In this document: positions 54,959 through 62,773 of the stretch, in pieces
Layout: the number at the start of each line of letters is the position of its first letter
Numbering within the stretch: position 1 is the first letter of the stretch
DNA from: Endozoicomonas sp. 4G
Lineage (GTDB): Bacteria > Pseudomonadota > Gammaproteobacteria > Pseudomonadales > Endozoicomonadaceae
DNA: 64,000 nt
Reading direction: 5' to 3'
Assembly: GCF_023822025.1 (NCBI RefSeq)
Contig: NZ_CP082909.1
Coordinates: 5,686,001 to 5,750,000 of the forward strand
Notes under the pieces: model-generated
Told to the model about the DNA's origin: nothing
The model's database searches: none
Seen by the model: the letters and a program-made list of their open reading frames with translations, nothing else
Made by a program: the position numbers and the translations under genes

Positions 54959-55867
54959 ATGACCATTTTCGCATTTCTTTCCGGCGTCCTGCTAACTTGG
55001 CTGGTAATGTCGGGACTTTTATCCCAACTGATCAGTTTTATCATCAGTATCTGGTGGCCTTCTTCCAGTGGCGAGCGGGGTATGCAGGCTGATCAGTGGC
55101 TTTTGAACAGTGGCGTATCCACCTCTTCCGGCTGGAGGTTGATCGGTTATTGGCGTGAAACCTCCGATTATGGCCAGGCGTGTTCTGAGCTGGCAGGTCT
55201 TCTTGCCGATAAAGCCTGTCTCTCCAATCAGGATAAGGTGCTGGATGTTGGTTTTTCCAGCTACGATCAGCTTTTGGTCTGGCTCGATTACTATCAGGTT
55301 GAGTCCCTCACCGCCCTGGCAGAAACGGAACAGCTGTTGGCAGGTGCCCAGGATCAGTGTCATCACTATGATCAGCTAAAGCTGGTCAGAGGTCATGAAG
55401 CAGAGCTGGCCAAGTTGGACGCAGACTCTTTTGACAAACTGCTGGCCCTTGATTGCGCTTACCACTTTGATAACAAACCACGCTTTTTCAACAATGCCAG
55501 AAAAGTGATTAAGGAAGGCGGTAGCCTCACCCTGACTGATATGGTGCTCAGCCGCCCCTTCAAGGATCGGATGGAGCAGAGAATGGTCAATCTGCTGGCA
55601 AGATCCTGTGGCATCTCTGTGGAAGGCTTAATGACTCAGCAGAAGTATGAATACCATCTGCAAGAAGCTGGCTTTGAAAAAATTGAATGCGTCGACATCA
55701 GTCAGGATGTTCTTTCTGGCTTCTGCTTCTGGTTCTCGCAGCATTATAGACAACTGTCGCCTGTTACTCGTCCAAAAGTCTGGATTCGTTTGAGATTGCT
55801 GGTCTGGTTTATTCGCTGGATGCAACATCGGGGGTTGCTGGAGTATCACGTAATTTCAGCAAGATGA
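54959..55867 (+). CDS. membrane-anchored SAM-dependent methyltransferase-like protein
   Basis: This encodes 302 residues. The N-terminal hydrophobic segment (residues ~2-34) anchors it. The class I methyltransferase fold follows: motif I is KVLDVGFSSYDQL (a weak GxG), then LLALDCAYHFDNKPRFFNNA (motif IV region) and VIKEGGSLTLTDMVL. The C-terminal AGFEKIECVDISQDVLSGF is typical of small-molecule or sterol/tocopherol-type methyltransferases. Motif I lacks the usual Gly-x-Gly, so SAM binding may be altered. Substrate unknown. Confidence 0.75.
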   Translation: MTIFAFLSGVLLTWLVMSGLLSQLISFIISIWWPSSSGERGMQADQWLLNSGVSTSSGWRLIGYWRETSDYGQACSELAGLLADKACLSNQDKVLDVGFSSYDQLLVWLDYYQVESLTALAETEQLLAGAQDQCHHYDQLKLVRGHEAELAKLDADSFDKLLALDCAYHFDNKPRFFNNARKVIKEGGSLTLTDMVLSRPFKDRMEQRMVNLLARSCGISVEGLMTQQKYEYHLQEAGFEKIECVDISQDVLSGFCFWFSQHYRQLSPVTRPKVWIRLRLLVWFIRWMQHRGLLEYHVISAR

Positions 55868-56003
55868 TGTCAGTCAGGATGGTTTTTCTCATTCATTGAG
55901 GGTTACTTTAGTTGGTGGCACTTCCAACTTAAACTGGTAACCCTCAGTTTTGGAGAGGGCAGTGTCAGATCAGGTCGTGACTAATACAGGGGAAGTGATA
56001 ATA

Positions 56004-57347
56004 ATGACTCTATATGTACGAATGGCGAAATACTATGCCTATTTCAAACGTGATCTTTTAGAAACAGCTAAAATCAGCTTTCCAATTTTAATATCCTTAA
56101 GCTTTAGTATATTGTCAGGGGTAATAGATACAGTTGTGCTCGGAAGGTTCTCAATACTAGCATTATCTTCAGCAGTTATTGGTACTAGTATTTTCGTTAT
56201 TTTCGTAACAGCTGTGAACGGATTATTACGGAGTATGATTCCACAGTATTTCTCCGCCTCTGATAGCAGGGAAAAAGCACGCGTCGTATTCAATGTAGGT
56301 GCTCTTGCGCTTTGTGTGAGCACTGCTTTGTGTCTGATTATTGTTAATCTAAAATCGTTTTTATTCTTTTTTGGCTTTGAGATAGAGTTAAGTGCACATG
56401 CCTATAATTATCTGAAAATTTTGATGTGGGGCCTGATCCCACTCTCCTTGAGTATGGTAGTGACCAACCTATTTATCGTGAGTAAATATACAAAGCCTCT
56501 ACTTAAGATAAGTGTCTTGTCGTTCCTGGTTAATGTATTGATCACGGTTCCCCTTGTGTTTGGTTTAACTGGAGGGGAGCCAATGGGAGAGAAAGGAGCT
56601 GCGGTAGGAACGGTTCTGAGCTATATATTTTCTCTCACTTATGGGATGTTACTCTATGTGAGGCAATTCGGAGGAAGAGGTCCAATAATATTACCTGTTT
56701 TTAGTTTATCGACGCTCAGGCAAAGTTTTATTATTGGGATTCCGATCTCAGCAGCAGTGGTTACTAAATTTACCGCAATGTCAATGTTAGCTATTTGGAT
56801 TGCGCAAGCGGGAGAATCATATGTTGCGGCATTTGGGATACTTAATAATGTTGCTTCAATTGTGTTTATTTTTCCTATTGCATATGGGCAGGCACAATTA
56901 TCGAGACTGGGAGATTCAGATAAGTTTGTATCAGATAAAGAAGCTCACTGCTGGTTATATGCTTGTTTATTGAATATTACTCTAATTACGATCATGGTTG
57001 CTCTGTCTTTGTACTTAATAAAAAGTTGGCTCATTAGGCAGTACACATCTGATGAAAGTGTTACAATGCTTTTTGAAAATACGTTACCACTTGTGTTAAT
57101 AGCGATTATATTTGATTCAATACAGGCCACCTCGGGAATTATACTTACGCATTTCAAAGATACATTTTTCTCCTTTATATCGATAGTTACAGGATATTTC
57201 CTTGTTTGTATTCCAGCTGTATATTTTTTCAGTGAAACGACTAGCCCTGATATTGTTTTTCATGTCTACACAGCTATGGTCCTGTGCTTATTCCTTTTAT
57301 CAATACTACAAGTTGCACGTTTATCCAGAATGATTGTAAGAGCATAA
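56004..57347 (+). CDS. MATE-family multidrug/metabolite exporter
   Basis: This encodes 447 residues. ATG 56004 follows AGGGGAAG; earlier in-frame TTG/GTG codons would add 14-18 polar residues. About twelve hydrophobic segments are visible, with MATE landmarks DTVVLGRFSILALSSAVIG in the first half, GEKGAAVGTVLSYIFS in the middle, and a repeat-like second half. It should export cationic or organic compounds using a Na+ or H+ gradient. The gene is notably more AT-rich than both neighbours, suggesting horizontal gain. Confidence 0.85.
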   Translation: MTLYVRMAKYYAYFKRDLLETAKISFPILISLSFSILSGVIDTVVLGRFSILALSSAVIGTSIFVIFVTAVNGLLRSMIPQYFSASDSREKARVVFNVGALALCVSTALCLIIVNLKSFLFFFGFEIELSAHAYNYLKILMWGLIPLSLSMVVTNLFIVSKYTKPLLKISVLSFLVNVLITVPLVFGLTGGEPMGEKGAAVGTVLSYIFSLTYGMLLYVRQFGGRGPIILPVFSLSTLRQSFIIGIPISAAVVTKFTAMSMLAIWIAQAGESYVAAFGILNNVASIVFIFPIAYGQAQLSRLGDSDKFVSDKEAHCWLYACLLNITLITIMVALSLYLIKSWLIRQYTSDESVTMLFENTLPLVLIAIIFDSIQATSGIILTHFKDTFFSFISIVTGYFLVCIPAVYFFSETTSPDIVFHVYTAMVLCLFLLSILQVARLSRMIVRA

Positions 57348-57415
57348 TCTTGGATGTTTCATTGTCAACAAATAGGGTATCTGATGTTCAGTCATGCCGG
57401 GATGATGATTATCGC

Positions 57416-57491
57416 GGTTGCTGAAAGAGCTGGACATCAGACCCTGGTGTTAAGGTTGCTGAAAGCACTGGATATCAGACCCTGGTGTTAA
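57416..57491. repeat. 38-bp tandem duplication at the 3' end of hicB
   Basis: GGTTGCTGAAAG..CTGGA.ATCAGACCCTGGTGTTAA is present twice in direct tandem (57416-57453, 57454-57491), with three mismatches. It includes the last codons and stop of the hicB-like gene. Confidence 0.85.
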
Positions 57492-57801
57492 AATCCCGTT
57501 CCAGCTTTTCCCTGATGGCGCTACAGATAAAGGCATTCAGAGACATGCCGCTGTCAACAGTCGCCGCAACGCGATGGAGTTCTTCGCCAATCCGGATATT
57601 CAGGGAACCTTTAAAAGGTTTATCCGGTACTTTATCGAGCTCAATGCATTCTCTAAGATAAGTATCAACCGCCGTCCTGAACTCTTTTTCCAGCTCAGAG
57701 AGTGTCACAGCCTCGTAGGTCACCAAGTCACGGATAAAGGCCAGCTTGCCGTAAAGGGATCCTGTTTCAACCTGTGGCTCAATAGTGCCTTGGTAGCCTT
57801 T

Positions 57802-59123
57802 CTGACACTCCCCGCCCTATCGGGCGAGGGTTCTTAGATCGCTCCAAGAACCTTCCTGCTTCAACACGCCTTCCCTAGATAGGGGCTTTAAGCCTCTATC
57901 CCCGTTCCAGTCGCTCCACAGGCTAACCCCGCCAGCCCGGCGGTTTTGATATTCTTTGCTGCGTTAATGTCCCGGTCGTGATGGGTTTTGCACTCTGGGC
58001 ACTCCCAATCACGAATAGACAACGGCAGACTTTCATGGATAAATCCGCAACTGGAGCAGCGTTTGGAACTTGGAAAGAAACGGTCTATCTTAACCAGATC
58101 TCTACCCGCCCAATAAGCCTTGTATTTCAACTGGCGGACAAACACTCCCCAGTTTGCATCGGCTATATGTTTCGTCAGTTTTGGATTTTTGATCATTCCC
58201 TTCACGTTCAGAGACTCTACGCAAACAACTTGGTTCTCGTTAATGAGTTTGCGGGATGCCTGGTGGGTGGCATCCATCCGGCAATCGGCAATCTTGGCAT
58301 GAAGTCGTGCAACCTTGAGCTTTGCTTTGGCTCTGTTGCTACTGCCTTTTTGCTTTTTTGACATCTGACGCTGAAGATAGGCGAGCTTTTGCTCGTAGCG
58401 TTTGGTGTGCCTTGGATTACCGGATTTTTCACCGTCTGAAGTGATGAATAGATCATTTAAACCTAAATCAATGCCTACTGTCTTATTGATGGTAGGCATT
58501 GGTTTAGCTTCAAACTCGCACAGCATGGACACAAAGTACCGGCCTGCACGATCTTTAATGATAGTGATACTGGAAGGCTCAGAAGCCAGTGGTCGGCTCC
58601 AGCGAATATTCAACGGCTCTTTGCTCTTGGCAATGAATAGTTTGCCTTCTTTGTACCTGAAAGCAGCCTTTGTCAGCCGTATACTTTGCCTCGAATGTCT
58701 TTTTTTGAATTTGGGGTACTTGGCTCTTCCATCCCAAAAGTTCCTGAAGGCTTCCTGCTGATCCCTGAGTGTTTGTTGCAAAATGACACTGGAAACATCG
58801 GTTAAGAATGGATACTCTGCCTTCAGCGTGACAAGCCTCTTTTCAGCCTGAGCATGAGAGATACTGGTTCCGTCTTTGTAGTAGGCATCGGTACGAAATC
58901 GAAGGGTATTATTGTAGGCGAAACGAGCGCAACCAAATGATTGGGCAAGTAGCTGTGCTTGCTCAGGGGTTGGGTAGAATCGTTCTTTGTAGGCTCGTTT
59001 CGTCTTCATAGGAATCACTTTACAGAAAACATAGGCTTCCGTAAAGCATGATAGTTCTTATCAGTACTGCGTACTGACCGCTTGTATCACCGCCCGATTG
59101 GGCGATGCTTTACGCGGAGTTTG
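57802..59123 (-). mobile_element. IS200/IS605-family TnpB-only element, 1322 bp, inserted after TTAC
   Basis: The borders follow from hicB continuity: on the minus strand the left end starts directly after AGTTAC (59124) and the right end stops at TCAG before AAAGGC (57801). TTAC is the insertion target of well-studied IS200/IS605 members. Hairpins lie at both ends: GCCCAATCGGGC with flanks (about 59093-59108) and CTCGCCCGATAGGGCGGG (about 57811-57829). There is no target duplication, as expected, and no tnpA. Excision would rebuild hicB exactly. The segment 57802-57887 plus the tnpB tail is where the guide RNA scaffold should lie. Confidence 0.88.
57888..59009 (-). CDS. tnpB: RNA-guided endonuclease TnpB (IS200/IS605 OrfB)
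   Basis: This encodes 373 residues from ATG 59009 (MKTKRAYKERFYPTPEQ). The RuvC-like triad is intact: Asp181 (GIDLGLND), Glu265 (CVESLNVKG) and Asp347 (DRDINAAKNI). The zinc motif is CSSCG ... CPEC. Size and order are standard for TnpB, unlike the longer protein at 6210, and the two are not close relatives. By family analogy it would cut DNA next to TTAC matching the sequence beyond the right end (AAAGGCTACC...), i.e. the empty hicB site. Confidence 0.92.
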   Translation of the reverse strand: MKTKRAYKERFYPTPEQAQLLAQSFGCARFAYNNTLRFRTDAYYKDGTSISHAQAEKRLVTLKAEYPFLTDVSSVILQQTLRDQQEAFRNFWDGRAKYPKFKKRHSRQSIRLTKAAFRYKEGKLFIAKSKEPLNIRWSRPLASEPSSITIIKDRAGRYFVSMLCEFEAKPMPTINKTVGIDLGLNDLFITSDGEKSGNPRHTKRYEQKLAYLQRQMSKKQKGSSNRAKAKLKVARLHAKIADCRMDATHQASRKLINENQVVCVESLNVKGMIKNPKLTKHIADANWGVFVRQLKYKAYWAGRDLVKIDRFFPSSKRCSSCGFIHESLPLSIRDWECPECKTHHDRDINAAKNIKTAGLAGLACGATGTGIEA

Positions 59124-59178
59124 GTAACTTAAATACGTCATAAGTCGCCTGAAGCATTGGTAAAAATCAATAACTCAC

Positions 59179-59829
59179 TCAAATCTGAAAGAAAGGTTGC
59201 AGAAGCCTGGGTACCAGCCCGTTGAATCGTAAAGGGGCATCAGTAGCAATCAGGCAAATACAATGTTCGTCAGTGTCGGCCACTGGCTGATGCTGAACGT
59301 CAGGGTCCAGGTCGGCGACATCGCCAGCGCAAAATCGTCCCAGCTCATCGGTGTAGGAGCCTCTTAATACCATGGTGAGCTCAGAGCCGGTATGCCCATG
59401 GGAAGGCATACAGGTGCCTGGCGCAATTTTTAACAATCTCAGGTTACTGCCGAATGCTGGCAGGATAAATTGCTTCAGTCCGGGTGCCATATACTTCCAG
59501 TGCAGGTCGTCCAGATAATAGCCCAAAACGGGTCTGAGGAGGGGGGGAACATCGGAGTCATTCGGAATATTCTGCTCTTCCCTGCTGTCAGCGGCGGCCC
59601 GCTCAGTCTTATCAAGTAGAGCCAGAATGTCGTCTTTAGCATGGGCCGACAAGGTTGCTGGTTCTAACTCTTCCAGTAAACGGATACCGACCTGTTCTGC
59701 TTCCTGAACATGCTGGCGGCAACGGCTGCATACACTCAGATGAGCGGCAACCACCGTAGCAACAGCATCAGGAAGACTGCCTGCTGAGTAACTCATCAGG
59801 GTACTGAGGTCAGGGTGATGGGTTGTCAT
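59179..59829 (-). CDS. chrR: ChrR-family anti-sigma factor with cupin domain
   Basis: This encodes 216 residues. The N-terminal zinc anti-sigma domain shows VVAAHLSVCSRCRQH (H-x3-C-x2-C). The C-terminal cupin has HGHTGSELTMVLRGSYTDE, GDVADLDPDVQHQP and a second metal His. In the known family ChrR holds RpoE inactive until singlet oxygen or organic peroxides trigger release. Its ATG overlaps the rpoE stop (ATGA), giving coupled synthesis of sigma and anti-sigma. Both are transcribed away from the lipid-modification operon. Confidence 0.92.
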   Translation of the reverse strand: MTTHHPDLSTLMSYSAGSLPDAVATVVAAHLSVCSRCRQHVQEAEQVGIRLLEELEPATLSAHAKDDILALLDKTERAAADSREEQNIPNDSDVPPLLRPVLGYYLDDLHWKYMAPGLKQFILPAFGSNLRLLKIAPGTCMPSHGHTGSELTMVLRGSYTDELGRFCAGDVADLDPDVQHQPVADTDEHCICLIATDAPLRFNGLVPRLLQPFFQI

Positions 59830-60413
59830 GTTACCTCTCCTGCTTGATTACGAAGCTTGTTGAAAGCCAGTCTCAAGCCTGATTTCACACTGCCCAACGG
59901 CATGTCCATATCTTCAGAAATTTCACGATGGCTTTTTCCTTCGTAATACACTTTGTACACCAGCTGGGCCTGTTGCTGAGGCAAACCCTTCAGGGCGGAC
60001 TTGATCTTTTCTGAATCAAACTCTGCCATGGCCGGTTCAAAACAGGTTTCCGGATAATTATCCAGAGGTGTCATCAAATCTGGCTTTTCCTTTCTCAGTC
60101 GATCAATCCAGAGGTTGCGGGCTATCCTGAATATCCAGGTAGAAGCTGTCGACTTACGGGGATCGTAACTTTTGCAATGTCTCCAGACGGAGAGCATGGT
60201 TTCCTGAACCAGGTCTTCAGCCATCTCTCCGTGAGCACCTTTAGTCATCAGGTGCCTTTTGAGTCTGGGCGCAAAAAAATCATAAAGGAGCGCAAATGTC
60301 TGCTTGTCCCGATAGCAGCCAAGATCAACCAATGACTGCTTGAGTTTGCCTGACATGTCACAGCGACTGTTTTCTGAATCCATTGTGCTTTTGTTCATAG
60401 ATGGACGTATCAT
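59826..60413 (-). CDS. rpoE: ECF sigma factor RpoE (ChrR-partnered group)
   Basis: This encodes 195 residues from ATG 60413; ATGs at 60398, 60383 and 60356 are alternatives and none has a clear ribosome site. Region 2 is DLVQETMLSVWRHCKSYD ... STWIFRIARNLWIDRLR and region 4 is YYEGKSHREISEDMDMPLGS. There is no region 3. A TGATCC-N16-CGTAG promoter on its own strand 34 bases upstream matches one for the divergent operon, so it very probably activates itself. Confidence 0.93.
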   Translation of the reverse strand: MIRPSMNKSTMDSENSRCDMSGKLKQSLVDLGCYRDKQTFALLYDFFAPRLKRHLMTKGAHGEMAEDLVQETMLSVWRHCKSYDPRKSTASTWIFRIARNLWIDRLRKEKPDLMTPLDNYPETCFEPAMAEFDSEKIKSALKGLPQQQAQLVYKVYYEGKSHREISEDMDMPLGSVKSGLRLAFNKLRNQAGEVT

Positions 60414-60446
60414 CAGAATATCGTGTGTTCAGCCTGTTTGTCTCTG

Positions 60447-60474
60447 CCTACGTAAACAAGGCTGGTTTGGATCA
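60447..60474 (-). promoter_or_regulatory. ECF-sigma promoter for rpoE-chrR
   Basis: Read on the minus strand, TGATCC (60474-60469), 16 bases, then CGTAGG (60452-60447). It has the same -35, spacing and -10 core as the divergent promoter at 60493, and TGATCC is the known -35 of ChrR-partnered RpoE promoters. Confidence 0.8.
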
Positions 60475-60492
60475 TCTGGAAGCCAGGTTCAG

Positions 60493-60520
60493 TGATCCGA
60501 ATAAACCGTTAAAGCGTAGA
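60493..60520 (+). promoter_or_regulatory. ECF-sigma promoter for the FAD oxidoreductase-DUF1365-cfa operon
   Basis: TGATCC (60493-60498), 16 bases, CGTAGA (60515-60520), placed 34 bases before the operon's first ATG. It mirrors the rpoE promoter. Confidence 0.8.
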
Positions 60521-60554
60521 GATTATTGATACTATCGTTTACACAGGTCGCTCT

Positions 60555-61922
60555 ATGACAGCTAAAGGACTCAGTATTGCTGTAATTGGATCAGGCATCA
60601 GCGGGCTGTCCAGCGCCTGGCTGCTGTCTAAGCAGCACAATGTCACCCTGTTTGAAAAAGATGATCGCTTCGGCGGACACAGTAACACGGTGATGGTTCA
60701 GGACAGTGACCAGTCTATTCCAGTGGATACCGGCTTTATTGTTTTTAATAACAAAACTTATCCTAATCTGACGGCTTTTTTTGACTATCTGGATGTACCG
60801 GTTGTCAATACAGATATGTCTTTTGCTGTTTCCATGAATCAGGGGCAGACTGAATATTCAGGAACCAGCCTGAGCGGATTGTTTGCCCAACGGTCAAATG
60901 TTGTTAAGCCCGGATTTCTGAGAATGCTGATGGATATTTTCAGATTCTACCAGTCCAGCGCCGATGTCATGAAACAGCTGAAGCCATCGGTCACTCTTCG
61001 GGAGCTGCTCACCGATCGGGGCTACAGCCAACGATTTATTGACGATCACCTGATTCCGATGGGAGCCGCCATCTGGTCAACACCTTCGGATCGAATGCTG
61101 GATTATCCAGCCCTGGCTTTTATGCGATTTTGCCAGAATCATGGTCTGCTGCAACTGACAGACCGTCCTCAATGGCAAACCGTGAATGGCGGTAGCAGAG
61201 AATATGTTAGCCGCATTCTGGGTGACATGAGCGGTCTGGCCATCAAGAATCGCTGTGTCCGGAAGGTCAAACGCCATGCCGACCGGGTGACCATCACCGA
61301 TTTGCAGGGTGATATCCACGAGTTTGATCATGTGGTCATGGCCTGTCACGCCGATACTTCCCTGGCCATGTTGAGCGAACCCAGCGAATTGGAGCAGTTA
61401 CTGTTGGGATCCTTCAGCTTTCAACGAAACCGGGCCATTTTGCACAGTGATGAACGACTGATGCCCACCCGAAAAAAAGCCTGGGCGAGCTGGAACTATT
61501 TTGGCACCCGTGCCAATGAAGGACCTTCCGTCACTTACTGGATGAATCGGCTTCAACATCTGGAAGGCCCTCCTCTGTTTGTCACCCTGAATCCTTCCAG
61601 AGAGCCCGGGCACATTCACGGTTGCTACCTCTACGACCACCCTGTGTTTGATCGAAATGCCCTGGAGGCGCAGTCAAGGTTATGGGAGTTACAGGGCCAC
61701 AATCGTACATGGTTCTGTGGGGCCTGGTTTGGTTATGGTTTTCATGAAGACGGCCTTCAGTCCGGGCTGGCTGTGGCCGAAGCGCTGGGCGGAAAACGAA
61801 GGCCCTGGTCTGTTGAAAACCAGAACGACAGGTTGACCTGGCCCGAACATGGTATCGGGAAAAGACCGGTCACCTTTGCTTCGTGCAGTGGTACGGACGG
61901 CAGCGTCAGGAGGCAGGTATGA
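60555..61922 (+). CDS. FAD-dependent oxidoreductase (amine-oxidase fold)
   Basis: This encodes 455 residues. The N-terminal dinucleotide fold is SIAVIGSGISGLSSAWLLSK, with the acidic VTLFEKDDRFGGHSNTV end. The C-terminal FAD-contact region is FCGAWFGYGFHEDGLQSG. It belongs to the NAD(P)-binding protein group that travels with DUF1365 and Cfa-type genes under RpoE/ChrR control. In Rhodobacter sphaeroides members of this regulon make modified (furan) fatty acids. It is the first gene of the operon, overlapping the next by ATGA. The exact reaction here is inferred. Confidence 0.88.
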   Translation: MTAKGLSIAVIGSGISGLSSAWLLSKQHNVTLFEKDDRFGGHSNTVMVQDSDQSIPVDTGFIVFNNKTYPNLTAFFDYLDVPVVNTDMSFAVSMNQGQTEYSGTSLSGLFAQRSNVVKPGFLRMLMDIFRFYQSSADVMKQLKPSVTLRELLTDRGYSQRFIDDHLIPMGAAIWSTPSDRMLDYPALAFMRFCQNHGLLQLTDRPQWQTVNGGSREYVSRILGDMSGLAIKNRCVRKVKRHADRVTITDLQGDIHEFDHVVMACHADTSLAMLSEPSELEQLLLGSFSFQRNRAILHSDERLMPTRKKAWASWNYFGTRANEGPSVTYWMNRLQHLEGPPLFVTLNPSREPGHIHGCYLYDHPVFDRNALEAQSRLWELQGHNRTWFCGAWFGYGFHEDGLQSGLAVAEALGGKRRPWSVENQNDRLTWPEHGIGKRPVTFASCSGTDGSVRRQV

Positions 61923-62773
61923 AGTCAGCAATCTACTGGGGGCAGTTAATGCATAACCGCATTCAACCCCGCAAGCATCGCTTCTCGTATCGTATCGCTT
62001 CCTGGTTTATTGATCTGGATGAGCTGGAGCAGCTTGATGACCAGCTCAAGCTGTTTTCAGTCAGCCGGTTTAATCTGCTCTCTTTATATCCAAAGGATTT
62101 TGGTGATGGTTCTGGAAGCTGTCTTAAAACCCAGGCCACTGAGCTTCTGCTGGGGCACGATATAGCGACGCCTGAGCGAATCTTTATGTTGTGTTATCCC
62201 AGAGTGTTTGGCTACATCTTCAATCCTCTGACGGTCTATTATTGTCTCGACTCAGAGGAGAAGTTATCTGCCCTTATCTATGAAGTATCGAACACTTTTG
62301 GTGAACGACACAGTTACGTTATCCCCATAGCAAAGAATGAGGATAACAAGACCAGCTTCCACCAGTCCGTCAAAAAACAACTGCACGTTTCACCTTTTTT
62401 TGAAACCGATTGTGAGTACCGTTTCAAGGCACAGTTGCCCGATCAAACCCTGAAGCTGGGCATTCATCTTCACAATGCCGAAGGCCGGTTATTTGCAGCC
62501 GTACTCAAAGGTGAGCGACAGGTGCTCAGTGACTTGAATATTCTCAGGCAGTTATTGGTTCTGCCATTGCAGGCTTTTAAAGTGACTCTGGCCATTCATT
62601 GGGAGGCTTTTCGGCTGTTTATTAAGGGAATTCGAGTGGTTCGCCACGTTCCAAAAGATCGTTTCTTCAGCTGGAGTCGTGGCACCACACACCGGTGGCA
62701 TGAAAAACTGGCAAATGCAGGCAAAATAACAAGAACCAGTGGGCAAAAAAAGTACGGGAAACAGGGGGTATAA
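61919..62773 (+). CDS. DUF1365 family protein
   Basis: This encodes 284 residues from ATG 61919, which has AGGAGG upstream and overlaps the previous stop. Family features are visible: YWGQLMHNRIQPRKHRFSYR at the start, CYPRVFGYIFNPLTVYYCLD, YEVSNTFGERHSYVIP and QKQLHVSPFF-type segments (KKQLHVSPFF). The family is always found between an FAD oxidoreductase and a Cfa-like methyltransferase, so it probably acts in lipid-chain modification. Its biochemical role is not established. Confidence 0.88.
   Translation: MKSAIYWGQLMHNRIQPRKHRFSYRIASWFIDLDELEQLDDQLKLFSVSRFNLLSLYPKDFGDGSGSCLKTQATELLLGHDIATPERIFMLCYPRVFGYIFNPLTVYYCLDSEEKLSALIYEVSNTFGERHSYVIPIAKNEDNKTSFHQSVKKQLHVSPFFETDCEYRFKAQLPDQTLKLGIHLHNAEGRLFAAVLKGERQVLSDLNILRQLLVLPLQAFKVTLAIHWEAFRLFIKGIRVVRHVPKDRFFSWSRGTTHRWHEKLANAGKITRTSGQKKYGKQGV

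Larger units (their letters stand above)
57475..59141 (-). pseudogene. orphan hicB-like gene interrupted by a TnpB element
   Basis: The first six codons (MTYLSY, 59141-59124) lie right of the element and the remainder (KGYQGTIEPQVETGSLYGKL ... to 57475) lies left. Joined without the element they give an uninterrupted HicB-family protein of about 114 residues, with the KGY.GTIE start, LVTYEAVTLSELEKEF, KPFKGSLNIRI and a C-terminal ribbon-helix (SGMSLNAFICSAIREKLER). It follows chrR by 38 bases and no hicA is present, so it was an orphan antitoxin-like regulator. The element inserts after codon 6. Confidence 0.85.

Noticed and set aside
59142-59178. A hicA toxin gene upstream of the interrupted hicB
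   Set aside because: Only 37 bases separate chrR and hicB, so there is no room; the hicB is an orphan.
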